Shown here piece after piece: positions 45,743 to 57,660 of a stretch of 64,000 nt of DNA. The DNA lies in contig BCIO01000005.1 of NCBI GenBank assembly GCA_001599975.1, positions 1,674,001 through 1,738,000 on the forward strand, written 5' to 3'. The notes under the pieces are model-generated. The model saw nothing but the letters and a program-made list of their open reading frames with translations. It did not search any database and was not told the origin of the DNA. The position numbers and the translations under genes were made by a program. Positions within the stretch are counted from its first letter, which is position 1. Each line of letters begins with the position of its first letter. This DNA is from Cystobasidiopsis lactophilus. Taxonomy: Eukaryota > Basidiomycota > Agaricostilbomycetes > Agaricostilbales > Chionosphaeraceae.

Positions 45743-47474
45743 ATGGTGTGCGAACCATGCTTCTCGACCCGAGGGAAGCATCGGCTCTCGAACAAGAGCC
45801 CTTTGACCGAGATGCTCTGCTGTATCTTCGCGTCCCAATATACCAAGGCCAGCCCGAATGGCCCTGTCTCGCTAGGAGTGGCGGAAAACTACCTCATGCA
45901 TGCCGACCTGCTCGACTATTGCGCTACCCACTTGAAACTAGAACAGAGCGATGTGCGTGCATCACATTGGTCTAAGAAGAATGCTGAAACCACCCTCGAC
46001 AGCTTACGTATGGAACAGCTTTGAAAGGGTCCGAACGGTTGTTCGAAGCCCTGTTAGCTCTTCTTGCGGCGCGCTTCAGCCCTGTCAAGGAGCTCACGAA
46101 GGACAATTTGGTGACGGGTTCGGGTGTTGGCTCGGTATTGGATCAGCTGGTGGCAATGTTATGCGACGAGGGAGACGGCGTCCTTCTGGCCACGCCGTAC
46201 TATGCAGGTTCGTGTCAGTCTCAAGCTCACAGCGCTGGTCGGCTGATCAAGTATGCTTCCAGGTTTTGACAAGGACGTGATGATCCGCAATCGAGCATCT
46301 ATCGTCCCGGTTGACGTGTCTGAGTTCGACGACCTTGGTTCGGCAGAATGCTTGGAAGCCTTTGAGAAGCGGCTGGCGGCACCCGACGCTCCCAAGGTGT
46401 CTGCTGTCATTCTATGTAATCCTCACAATCGTGCGTCGTATGCCCTGTTGGTTCTGTTGCTGGGCTAACATCTTCGCGTTGGGCGCACAGCTCTCGGGTT
46501 TTGCTATTCTCGCGAGGCCATTATCGCCTACTGCAAGTTTGCCGAGAAGCACAATTTGCACTTGATTGTTGACGAGAGTGAGTAATCGGCTTACTTGCCC
46601 AGCTTCAGAGTCTCAAGCCACTTCAAGTTTACGCTTTGTCCACTTTCGAAAGCGATATGCCTCACTCTCGGCCATTCGTTTCGGTTTTATCAATCGACGT
46701 TCTTAAGGAAGCGGGATGCCACCCGGATCGCGTGCATATGCTCTACGGCGCTTCTAAGGTTGGACCATTCAGGCCGATTGGCTCGATTTCAGTCTGACAT
46801 TTACTCAGGACTGGTGTGCCAACGGACTTCGAATTGGCGTCTTGGTCTCCCAGAATGTCAGCCTCCTGGATTCCTTCACCGCTCCTGCCCTGTACATGAA
46901 GATTGGCTCGCCGTCTGACGCTCTTTTCTCGTCCTTGGTCCGCGACCCCGAGAAGCGGGATTGGTTCATCAAGACCAACCAAGCACGACTCAAGACAGCG
47001 TACGAGTTCGCCACCAGCTGGTTAACTCAACACGGCATCCCTTTCAATCGTGCTCAAGCCGGCCACTTTGTCTTCAGTGCGGATCTGCTATTCCTCCACT
47101 CGCCTGTCACGCTAAATTAGAGTGTAGTTGATCTGCGCCAGTGGCTTGTCAAGACTGACCCCAAGACTGGAGACGCGCTGGACGACCCGAAGCAGCAAGA
47201 GGCCGCCCTGCTCATCAAGCTCCTCGAGTCCGGCGTCTACTTAGCCCCGGGCAACTTTTATCACGCCAAGGACTCGGGCTGGTTCCGCCTCACTTTCTCA
47301 GTCGAGCAAGAAATCATCCAAGTGGGCTTGGATCGTCTCGGCGCAGCATTGGGGTTGAAGGAGGAGAAGAAGGATGACGAGGTGTCGAACGCCCAACTGG
47401 ACGAGCTGAGGGCTTCCTTTACAACGGCGAGCCTAGCAGAGGAGATCCAAAGCGAGGTGCCGTGCCATTGTTAA
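45743..47474 (+). CDS. Class I/II aminotransferase, ACC-synthase-like
   Basis: PLP enzyme of fold type I. YTKASPNGPVSLGVAENYLM is the ACC-synthase-like N-terminal signature. LTYGTALKGSERLFEAL, GVGSVLDQLVAMLCDEGDGV, ILCNPHNPLGFCYSREAI, LIVDEIYALSTFE, LYGASKDWCANGLRIGV (PLP Lys) and the C-terminal SGVYLAPGNFYHAKDSGWFR with the substrate Arg follow. Fungal members may be ACC synthases or other alpha-aminotransferases, so the substrate is unknown. Start at 45743 (MVCEPCFSTRGKHRL) is the first ATG of the frame and is not certain. The tail beyond GLKEEKK is extra and acidic. Confidence 0.85.
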
Positions 47475-47553
47475 GGCCAAGGGGCAAGGTTTCAGCGGTG
47501 GCGTTCGCACAGGCTATATTCCAAGCAGTTTGGCTAATTGTAACTACACGAGT

Positions 47554-48632
47554 CTATTGATATCTAAGCGGGATACCAAGCTCTCTTGAGAAGAACGATA
47601 GTTCTGCATCCCACTGCAACCTGGAGATGTTGGCGTACGGCACGTAGCCCACCGTCCCGTGCGCTGTGCCCTTCCAGACATGCAACTCGACACCTTTATC
47701 GTTCTCTTCCATCATGCGCTGAGCCACCTTGATACCAGCGTCTCTGAGAATGTCTTGCTCGGCACAGTTGATCTGGGTGGGTGGCAGGCCATGAAATGAA
47801 GGGTGTTCAGCTGGCCAGGCGTACTTTTTGGGGTCGACGGTGCCCTTTGGCGTGTACACGGAGGAGCAGTAGGCGGCCGAGTCCGCGCCCCAGATTTTAT
47901 CGAAGTGGACGTTCTGCATCGACCAGTCGGGTTGGCAGGAAAGGTAAGGGATGTCTAGGCACAAGGCGGCCATGCTCGGCCCTTGTTCGTCGCGGTTCCT
48001 TAGGGCGAGAGCCATGGCGAGATTGCCGCCTGTCCAACACGTCAACGAAGACTCAAACTTGTGAGTGCGGGTGAAGTCCACGGACCTGCGCTACAGCCGC
48101 CCACTGCGATCTTCTGCGGTTCGAAGCCCCATTTGGCGGCGCCCTCCTTGGCAAACCAGTTCCAGGCTTTGACCAAATCATCTAGCGCATCCGGCTGTGA
48201 ATCGCGCCAGAAAAACAAAAGTCAATTCCGTCAACGACTACAGCAGACTGGTCGACCCACATAGGCACTTTCGGGAGCGAGACGGTAGTACGGGCAAAAG
48301 ACCACCACACCAAGCTCCAGCGCGGTCCGACACAGAAAATCTTGGAACAGATCCGGTCGGCCAGAGGTGTGGCCGCCACCGTGGACCCAGAACACGGCCG
48401 CTTTCGACCCTTCGACGGAGGGGATTAAGGGCTGGTAGAAGAGCGCCCGGATGCCTTGCTCCTCGAAAGTGTTCTTAGTCACGCCAGAATGAGGAGGGAT
48501 GAGAGCTAGGGCGGCTTGCTCCTTGCGCTTGCGGAGGACAATGTCGTGGTTCACCGAGGGTGAGGGTTCGGTGGCGGCGTAGACGGCTCGGAGCTCAGGG
48601 TCGAGCTTGAACAGATCTTCTTTCAGGACCAT
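47554..48632 (-). CDS. HSL-family esterase/lipase-like hydrolase
   Basis: Oxyanion motif HGGGHTSG, YYRLAPESAY, then the nucleophile elbow GGCSAGGNLAMALALR (Ser in GCSAG), LPPTQINCAEQDILRD with the Asp, and the His region GTAHGTVGYV. This is the hormone-sensitive-lipase order. Introns join PESAY to PDALDDLVKAWNWF and CSAG to GNLA. The start at 48632 (MVLKEDLFKLDPELRAVY) is the first ATG after a low-complexity upstream frame. Substrate unknown. Confidence 0.85.
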
Positions 48633-48872
48633 TTTGAGTGATTGGAAGTGGAAGAAGAGGCAGAAAGCCACCCACTTTCGAGAAGTCGCGGTGGGGGGTT
48701 CTCCGCGTTTTGGAGAGGCAGGGATCGGCAGCCAGCCGAAGAGGCTCCCTTTCGGCAGAGATGGGAGGTTCTTCCGTGGTGGCGAACGCTTCAAGTGACA
48801 ATGCGACAACTAGGTCGAAGAGAGCATCATAGGGCGAGCAGAAAAAAGAGCGATGTGGGAGAGAGGAGAAGA

Positions 48873-50148
48873 TCACGATGACTGGTGGTTATGGTCCTTG
48901 CCCCAAGTGGCCGCCACCAACAAAGGAAAGACAAGAGTGGCGTCGGCGTAGACCTTGACGGCCTCCGCGCCCGCTCGGATCTTGCCCCAGCTAACGGCCT
49001 CGTCCGGCCTGGCCCCGCTGTCCGACCCGTCAAACTCTTGGCCGGTGTTGACATACACTGCGTAGTCCGCGCCGTTCCTCTGTTCGAGATGAATAAAGCC
49101 ATAGTGCTCAGATTGTAGGTCACTTTGGGTAAGAGGGATGAAACGAACGAAGAGCATCGAGTTGGCGATCTGGTGCTTGCACACCCCGCCGCCTAGGATG
49201 ATCATGCCCGCTTTCTTGGCGTACATGCTGAGGTCGTTGAGCCTTCGGATGTCCGAGACGATGTCGATGACCAACGGCTGCTCGGCCTTGTACGAGTGGC
49301 TCCACAGCATGTCGCCCAACGACCCGTCCGTCAGAGCTGGGCAGAAGACTGGTATTTGATTCTGTTTGACGAGCAAATCCTTCAGTCTAAAGGGAAGACT
49401 GAGGTAAGGGGAACGGGTCAAACCTTGTGGGCCCAATAAAGGTACGACTCCTCGTTGTTGATCTCCTTGCCCAAGCGGTCAATGACCGTCGACGGGCTCC
49501 ACGCGCTCTCCCGCTTCGGCTGCTCCTCGACCATTTGGTTGAGAATGGGCATGATCCAATCCTCGAACGCGCAATAGTTGTTGTTGGGCACGATCAGGTT
49601 GCCAATCCTGTTCAACCCTTTCGCTCGGAGGGAAGCGCCGTCAATGTCGAACCGGCCTTTAGGAGCGACATAAGTGGGGCCTAAGCACTTGACTAGGTCC
49701 TCTTCGATGCCGCCGGCGGTGGTGACGATGCCGGAGACGTAGTTGTGCTGCACGAGGAAGCGGATCACCTCCCTCAAGCCGGAGGAGACCAGGTTGGAGG
49801 TGAAGCCGAGCATGATGTGGCATTTCGTCCGCTGCCGCACTTCCGGCCCCTCGTCCTCCTCGTCTTCCTCTAGGGGCTCGTCGCTCAACCTCCATTTTCT
49901 CTGTGCGACCCAAATTCGATAAGAAAGCCGTTCACTTTCTGACTGTGAGTACGAGAGCGCACCATTTGGTTGATGATATCAATCGCATGCCCGAAACTGG
50001 TGGCTTGGTAGCCGATGCGAGAGTAGGAAGCCAGCAGCTGCTCCAGGTCCAAAGGCAGGTTGAAATCCGGCCCTTTCACTTGCTCGGCCGCCGAATCCAC
50101 TTCTGCCGACTTCACCAGGACCGCGTCTAATCCTTTTCTACTTGACAT
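48873..50148 (-). CDS. DYS1: Deoxyhypusine synthase
   Basis: NAD-dependent transfer of the aminobutyl group of spermidine to eIF5A, the first step of hypusine formation. Blocks: [125 protein letters not shown] and AVSWGKI with the catalytic Lys. The start at 50148 ([12 protein letters not shown]) is supported by the ATG after an unrelated upstream frame. Length complete. Confidence 0.95.
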
Positions 50149-50312
50149 GATGATGGTTTCGAGCCGACAGCCGCACAAAGAATTTTCGAAGGAAGTCGAT
50201 GACATGCTTGAAGCCTGTTCAAATGCTTCAGCAAACACCTTTCACAGCTCGTCGCCCAGCCTTCCCTTTTCCCATTGATCCGTGTCGACCAGTCTGCCAT
50301 TCACAGCAAGAG

Positions 50313-53300
50313 ATGGAGAGACCAGGGACGGCCACCAGCGGGCACAGCAGCAGCAGCGGCGGCCACTCGAGCGGCATCACCAAATTCTTTGGCGCCTTCT
50401 CGCGCATCGTCTCCTCCTCCCACCCGCCGCCTCCAGCCCCTTCCCAGCCTGTTCAACCGCCCCAACACAATGACAGGATCAGCAGCGTCTCGGACACAAT
50501 CAGCGCCTACAATCCGGAGAGGGAGGCCATCAAGGTGCGCCGTGTTGTTGATTTCTACAAGGCGAACCCTAGTTTTGACTGACAGGCGAGCGTCACAAGG
50601 CCTACCTCCGCATCCGGCCAGCACCACCTACAGCCCAGCCAGTGCCCTACCTGTCCATCATCGACGACACCTTGGTCGAGTTCCGCTCGCCCGAGCAGCC
50701 CAGCCTGGCGCACAAGTTCAAGTTCACAGAGGTCTTCAAGCCCCAGGCTTCCCAGGCCGACTTCTTCCAGGAGACCACGCTGCCCATGGTCCATGATTTG
50801 CTGCTGGGCACGTCCGGGCTGCTGTTCGCTTACGGCGTGTCCAACAGCGGCAAGACTCGTGCGTTTCCCTACCCTGTTATTGCGCCAGGAGGCTCAATGC
50901 GACGTTTGGACGGCACACAGATACGATTCAGGGACCGAGAGAAGACCCGGGACTGCTGCCTCGCACCTTTGACGTCCTCTTCAACTCGATCGCCGGCAAG
51001 CACTCGACCTGCTTCGTGCGTTGCCGTCTCCCCCTTTGAATATTGTTCTTCCTTCTGAATCGCTCGCACAGCTACGACCGACCGGATTGGCCAGCGTGGA
51101 AGTCGTGCCCAAGTCGGAGCGCGCCACTTTGGCCGCCGCCTCGCTCGGCATCGAACCCCAGTCGCCTTCCTCCTCCATGATCCAGTACCATGATGAGACC
51201 AGTAGGCCCTCTGTCCCCTTTTACACATACCCACGTGTACTAATATCGGGGCGCTTGCAGGCGTCGAGCTGTCGGACAACTACCACTACTCCATCTGGCT
51301 GTCCTACTGCGAGATCTACAACGACAAGATCTACGACCTCCTAGTGGACGAGCATTCGCCCTCGGTCATGATGCTGCACCACATGCCGTCCAACTCGTCC
51401 TTCGCTTCCTCCTCCGTCGCCTCCTCCTTCGTCTCCGCCGGCTTAGGCATCCAAGCTGCCGCCCAATCCCTCCGCCATCAATCCTCCACCGCTTCCCTCC
51501 GCAACGGCAACAACGCCACCACGCTCAAGCGCAAAGCGTTGAGCTTGAAGCACGATAAGGACACCGGCCACAAATACATCTCTGGCCTCCGAGAAGTGCG
51601 GGTGTTCGACGCGGAAGAAGCCCGCGCCGTCCTTCAACGTGGCCAGCTGAACCGGAGGGTGTTCTCAACTCTGCTCAACCGCGCCTCGTCCCGCTCGCAC
51701 GGCATCATGAACATCCGCGTCATCCGCACTTTCAAAGATGGCTCCCTCGAAGATCCCCGAGCCGCCTCGCTGTCCAGGCTGTGCGTGGTGGACCTGGCAG
51801 GGTCGGAGAGGGTGGTGAACGCCCAAACGAGCGGGGAGAGGTTGAAGGAGGCGGGCAGCATCAACAAGAGCTTGATGGTGCTCGGGCAGTGCATGGAGGC
51901 GCTCCGGAAGAACCAGGAGCGAGGTGGTAGCAAGAAGGTTCGTTTTGTCCCTCTCCTTTCTAGATCACACCATAATTGATCTTTTGATTTTGGGACGCTC
52001 GAACAGCCGGCCATCGTGCCCTTCCGCCACTGCAAGCTGACCGAAGTCTTCTCTTCCTTCTTCACCAACGACTCCACCAGCAGCGGGGGTGGCAAAGCGG
52101 TCATGATCGTCAACGTCAACCCGTTCGACACCGGCTACGACGAGAACCGGCACATCATGAACTTCTCCGCCGTCGCCAAGCAGATCCGCACCAATAAGGG
52201 GACCTCTGTCCCTCCTGCCGCCCCTGTTGTCGCTCCTTTACAGCCAAGACACAGCGTCACGGCTCAATTGGCGGGTATGGCGGAGTGCGATGTCACTATC
52301 GAAGGTGGGTTTGCTAGTTTCAACCCCACTCGGGCAACGAATCTGAGTAAATGGTCCTTCGCAAATCGCAGAACTGGATGCGGATTCAGACGAAGAGGAG
52401 GAAGGCGAAGACCCGCTCGTGCAATACCTCTTCGAAGAGAACCGGCAGCTGAGGGAAGAGGTGCGCTCATTTCGTCCCTCCTTGTCTTTCTCCTTTTGCC
52501 AAGAGACTGACCGAGTGAGAAAACAGCTCATGGACTTTAAGATTCGGCTAGGCATGATGGAGGTCGACATACGCGAGCAGGTATCCTCCGAGTACGAGGA
52601 GCGCATCACAGAGCTCGATCGGTCCCACCAGCAAAGGCTGGCGTCGGCGGTGGGTCTGATCCGCTATTTTAAGCAGAATTGTTTGGCTGAGAAGGGGAAT
52701 TTCTGCAGGTGCGCGCTGTAGAGGTCAAGATGGACAAGAAGATCGACTTGCTGACCAAGGCTCACAACGCGGCGATGGCCTTTGAAGACGAAGACGAGGC
52801 CGCCCTGACAGCGACCGAGGACGACGACGTGGTCATCGCCGAAACACCGAAGCGGCCGCCCAAGGCTCCCAAACCGCGCATCGTTCGAGAAGACGCTCCC
52901 TCGGCGGCAGCTCCCTCGACAGCTCCCCTGCGCGTCACTCGCTCAGCCTCTAACCCTTTCAACATCCCAGCGTCAGAGAGCGCCACCGCCATGCCGCCAC
53001 CAGCTAAGATGGCCAAGACCGCGAACCCGCCACTCAAGGCGAAGTCGAGCCAGCCCAAGCTCAAGGTGCCGGATGAGAACACAGAGGCGGACGAGAGCGT
53101 CGAATTCCTCAAGTCCAGTACCAATGGCAAGAAGAAGTGCGTTCAGGTCCCACATCCCAGATGACAATGCTGACCATGATGTGAATACAGAAAGTTCAAG
53201 CTCGCCACCAACAGTCAGCAGAAAAACCACCAAGCACTAGAAGAGCTGGAGGCTGACTCGAGTTTCGTCAAAGCCCCCTCCTCCACCGCCCGGTCCTCCT

Positions 53301-53344
53301 TGCGGTCCATGCCATCCTCCAAATCCCTTAGATCGATTGCGTAA
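50313..53344 (+). CDS. Kinesin-6 (KIF20/MKLP-like) motor
   Basis: Motor domain with P-loop GVSNSGKT, then THTIQGPREDPGLLPRTFDV, switch I NRASSRSHGI and switch II VVDLAGSERV, followed by EAGSINKSLMVLGQCMEAL, FRHCKLTEVF and VNVNPFDTGYDE. The P-loop with GVxNxGKT and a large Ser/Ala-rich insertion between the first part of the motor and switch I (about 51340-51560) are features of kinesin-6, which bundles spindle midzone microtubules. C-terminal to it are an acidic segment, a coiled coil (FEENRQLREE, DRVRKQLMDFKIRLGMMEVD) and a basic, disordered tail. About nine exons; the stop is at 53342-53344. Confidence 0.9.
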
Positions 53345-53411
53345 CGACAAGATACAGAACATATTGATTCCCACTCCCCTCGTTCTCCCTCCCTTTTGCA
53401 TTTACATGTAT

Positions 53412-55322
53412 TCATCTTTGCGAAGCGCTGCTTGTTGCTCGTTGCCGGAACTCTTCCGCGAGCTGGTCGCCCTCCTCTCTTACGAGCCCCAGAATATGTT
53501 CCAGGTTGACTCTTTCTGCCGCTTTGAGGCCCTTCTTGGCGTCCGTGAGATCTTCCTGGACGTCCTCCGTCCAATACTTCTCCCGGGCCCGGGCATCCCA
53601 CTTCTTGTACATCTTGAAAAAGTCGTCGTCGATGCCCAGCATTCGGAGCCGCGCGGCCATCCTTTGGCTGTGCTCTGCGTTTCCGCCCACGACGTCCAGC
53701 CGACTCAGCAGGATTTCCTCCATTGGCAACTCTTCGATAGGCACAGGAGAGTTGGAGTCTTGCTTGAAAGGCGCGGGCGGAGGTGTAGGCGTAGGCGAGG
53801 GCCGCTGCCTCGAAGATGCCGCTTGTTGCCTGGAACGAATACTCTTGTTTGCAATGGGCGACGAGCTTTCGGTCCGGCGCTTGGCGGGAATCACCGTCGC
53901 TGGCAATGGGTTGCCGCCAGGAGTTCTGACTCGCCTGCCCGCCAGCGCTGAGTTTGGGGAGGCTTCCTCGGGAGCTGCTACGCCTCGAGAGGTTTGTGGA
54001 GAAATACGAGGCGCACTTGCGCGACTCGTCGAATCTGGGCGAGGCTGAACAGGGGCGGACGATTTAGCTGCTAAGGACTTGGGACCGGCTCGCCCCGGAG
54101 AAGTTGAATCTGGAGGCCCCAGTCGAATCATTGGGGAGGGAGGTAGCCTGCTTGTCGATGCGGCGACGGGGGACCGCCGAACAGGCGGAGGAGTGGGCGG
54201 CGGTGGCGGCGAAGGAGTTGGTGGTAGTGGGGGTGAAGGCGTGGCTCCAAGGAGGCCCATTTGTGCCAGTTTGTCCTTGCTTTTGAAGTATATGATAAAG
54301 CTCATGTAAGGAAAGTCATCTTCTTGCAAGCTGTCGCCGTTGTAGGTGTGATCGGGGTCCTTATCAACCCCCTGGCGTGCTTCGGGGCCTAGCTGTAGGA
54401 AGTGACTGTGGTCGGGGTGAGAGCCGGCAGTCATTGGTGTCATGCGCCTGCGAAAATTGGCTTCCGCGTGGCGGTCGCTGAAAGCCAACTTCGTCTCGCC
54501 TTCGTGCAATCGGTGAAAATCGATTCTGTCGGCTTCCCTATCAGCTACTTTCACTCCTGCTTCAAACATATTCCGTACCGGAGAGAAGACCAAGCATCTT
54601 CCTTGAAGTGATTTAAAGGGACGCCTCCGAGTGCGGGCGCCTCATCGGAACGCTCTTCGAAGTACCATTGGCGAAACCAGTGGACTGTGTCCAACTTCTT
54701 TCCTTTCTCCAAGCGATCCTGGCAGTAGTGGAGGCCGGGTTCCCAAAGCGGATAGTCGTGGCTCTGGGGCATATCGACTGCGTCTCAATCGTCAAGGACT
54801 TATTATGCCATCTGAGTAGGAAGCCTACTAGTCGTAGCTGGGACCTCGGGCGTCTTTTCACCATTCAAGTAGAAATACACGACCCGGCCACCTGTGTCGT
54901 CGGCTGGCCCAACTCCAGGGAGTGGCAACTGCCATGGAGGGGGTCCCGGGCCAGGATTTCGCTGCTGGACGTAGAGTGCAAAATATCTGTGCGAGAGAGC
55001 ATCAGCGATGGACAGAGAGGGTTTGCGACGCATACGGCTCCTTCTCATCCACCGCAAAATAGCATTCGTGAACCTCGACTTGGTGCCGAATGCGCTTCTC
55101 TCGCCAAGCCCGAGGGTCGTCTGCAAACCGGGTGGTGATCTGATAGTGTGGGCGATTGTACCATTGACGTGGTTTCCGGCTCGTGCCCTCTACTCCGTTT
55201 GCTGTGGAAACCAAGCAGACATGAATCCTTTCGGAGGCAGCTTCCATGGTGAAAGGATAATCGGCAGGATAGATCTCCTTGGGCTTTGCCGCAGACTTCT
55301 TGCGCTTCGCATTGGCAGGCAT
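53412..55322 (-). CDS. Tandem paralogue A of an unrecognised family
   Basis: Conserved blocks in order: ERIHVCLVSTANG, DDPRAWREKRIRHQVEV, FAVDEKEP with an intron at codon phase 2, YFALYVQQRNP, LPGVGPADD, VVYFYLN, AWSSLRIDFHR, SHPDHSHFLQLGPE and FPYMSFIIYFKSKDKL. A long Pro/Ser/Thr-rich disordered middle leads to a helical C terminus (LGIDDDFFKMYKKW, AAERVNLEHILGLVREEGD). Splicing across the AWSSLR block needs CG joined to A after an intron of about 57 bp. It shares all blocks with the next two genes. The YLNG plus IR(V/I)E strand pattern resembles DUF7918 of basidiomycetes, which I could not verify. Function unknown. Confidence 0.75.
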
Positions 55323-55520
55323 GGCGATATATTGACACCGAGAGGAGAGAGAGAGAGAGAGAGCTCGAAGGTCGACGGTCGCCGCGGCTGATCTATTTCT
55401 CCGTTTGTTCAGTGGCAAATTCCCCAAAAGCAGGCATGTTGTGCAAGTACAAGAGCTGAGTAAAGAGTACAATCCGAGGACAAATCGGGCGGCAGGTGAC
55501 CCCAACCTTAAAACTGCCGC

Positions 55521-57332
55521 TCATTCAAGAACCCGGTCACCCTCCTTCTTCAAGCAGTTGAGGCAGTGGTTCAGGTTCCACTTCTCGTCCGCCGTCATGT
55601 CCTCGGTGACTTGCGTGAAGGTCTCGTGGATGGCGCCCCAGAACCTCTCCTTAAAGCCTCTGTCTTGCCAGCTCCGGTAGCGCTGCAGGAAGTTGTCTCT
55701 GATGCCAAAGAGCTCCAGCTGCTGCGCGTATCGTTGAGCTTCCGCTTGAGAGTGAGCGGCACTGAGGTGCAGTAACTGGGCAACAATCGGGAGGCTGTCG
55801 ACGGATGGCTTCGGGTCGCGCTTTGCCACCGGCGGGCTGTCCGGGGTGTTTGGCGCTTTCCGCTTCTTGGGAGACGGAGCCAAACTGTTCAAGTCGTAAG
55901 CTGTATCGGAGATTGGAGGCGACTGTTGTATGCCAGGAGCGTCTTCTCGCAGGGCCCGTTGCGCTGGCTTGAGGTAGGCTGCCACGCTTTGAGAACTCGA
56001 TTCACTAGACGAGCTTGTTGCGGATGAAGGGCGAGAAGGCGGGCGATGGGGGTTGGTAGAGAAGGTAGAGCGAATAGAGTCGCCTTTCGGCGGGCGCAGG
56101 CTCGAAGGCTGGACGACGGGCCGTCGAACAGGCAGCTTTGACGAGGACGCCACCGGAGTTGAACCCTCCTCTTGAATGATGCCGCGCTCGATAAGCTTTT
56201 CTCGAGAGGCGAAGTAGAAAACGAAGACCAGATACGGAAACTGCCCGATGATCCTCAACGAGGAATTCTGCTGACAATAGCAGCGGGCATGCCCACCTTG
56301 TCTTCTTTGACGTGTTGCGGCTCATCTCGCTCCTCTGGGTGAAAGTAATCCTTTTCGACTTTGAACAAACGCGGGGCGCTAAGGGCGGCGTAGTGCGTGT
56401 GGTCTGGATGACGCCCAGCTTTGATCGGGTCGTCGACGCTGATCTCTCCCGTGTCTTCGTCGGACAAATCCTCGACATCTTCAGCAGTTGTGCTGCTCCG
56501 CGCTCGATAGATCTCGATTTTGATGCTGGACATGGCATCTTCGGGGCCGAAGCGGCCGGGGCTGTGGTGCTTGGGGACGCCCTTAAAGATCCGCGCCTGG
56601 TCGGAGCGCTTTTGAAACGACAAGCTGCGAAACTCCTCGCGCTTCTGCGGGCGCCTCTTCTTTTTGGAAGGGGAGCCGGACTGGACCGTCACAGTTCTGC
56701 GCACGCCGTTCTCGAAGATGGCCTCAGCCCAGCCAAGGGAGCTCGTGGCGTGAACAGACGAAAAGGGCGCCTTCATAAACATCAATGGAGTCAGTTTCAG
56801 CCGTTCGAATGGTTTGCGAGAGAACAAACGGGGGATCCGTTTAGGTATAAGTAGAAGGCGCGCTGTCCTTCGTCGTTGGCAGGGCCGACACCGCGGATTG
56901 GAAGCTTCCAGGGTGCATCTTTCGGGTTTCGTTGGTCCACCAAAACAGCAAAGTGCCTGAAATGCGTCCAATGCGAGAATGTCAGCTGCCAGAGCTTTCT
57001 CTTCATCTTTGGCTCACGGCTCGGATTCGTCAACAGCGACCCATCTGCGATATTCTTCTTTCAGTACCTTTCAAGCAGAGAAAGGGCGTTTTGACTTACG
57101 CTCTGCGGAGTTCACATTTGTGCTTGTGGCCAGCCAACAATGCGCGAGGGTCGTCTATCCTCAGGCTTTCCGCCGCTATCAATGGAGGGTTCCGCCAACG
57201 TTGGAGTCTGAAAGTAGATGAATCGTCGCCACTGGGGACGTTCTGGCTCTGGGACGACGTGAGGAGGGCGCAATTCAACCTTTCCGGTTCGTAAACCAGC
57301 GTGTTGAAGTGCTTGTTCTCGGGCCACCCCAT
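55521..57332 (-). CDS. Tandem paralogue B of the same family
   Basis: Starts MGWPENKHFNTLVYEPERLN, with CALLTSSQ, then IDDPRALLAGHKHKCELRRA, WVAVDESEP and the same phase-2 intron. HFAVLVDQRNPKDAPWKLPI, GVGPANDEGQRAFYLYLNG, a basic KKKRRPQKREE insert, AMSSIKIEIYRAR, KAGRHPDHTHYAAL and FPYLVFVFYFASREKLIERG follow. The disordered middle is shorter than in A. C terminus: LFGIRDNFLQRYRSW, RFWGAIHETFTQV, EKWNLNHCLNCLKKEGD. The basic insert could be a nuclear localisation signal. Function unknown. Confidence 0.75.
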
Positions 57333-57660
57333 GGCGCTCGATTACGATGCTGATCGCTCCACCGCGTCTCAGAAGCGCAGAGGGGAAAGAGCGAAGTGCA
57401 GCGAAGTGAAAATTCGGGTTTACGAGACAAGCTCGTCGCTGTATGGGAGAGAGAGGCTAAGTTCGCACACAAACCCCCAGTCTCCCAACCAACCCCAGCT
57501 TGTAGGCTGCACCGCTTGAGGAAAGGCGAAAGAAAGAATCCATTCAAGAAACTTGTTTGCCACCACCTTGTTCCGCCATGTGCGTGGTTTCTATCCTGTT
57601 CGCAACTCTGGTCATACAATTACTTGTCTGTGCGCACAAAGCCTCCAACTCCTCGATCCG
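57333..57660. other. Spacer between paralogues B and C
   Basis: About 330 bp between the start of B and the stop of C, both on the minus strand. It presumably holds the promoter of B and 3' end of C. The A-B spacer is only about 200 bp. No gene seen. Confidence 0.4.
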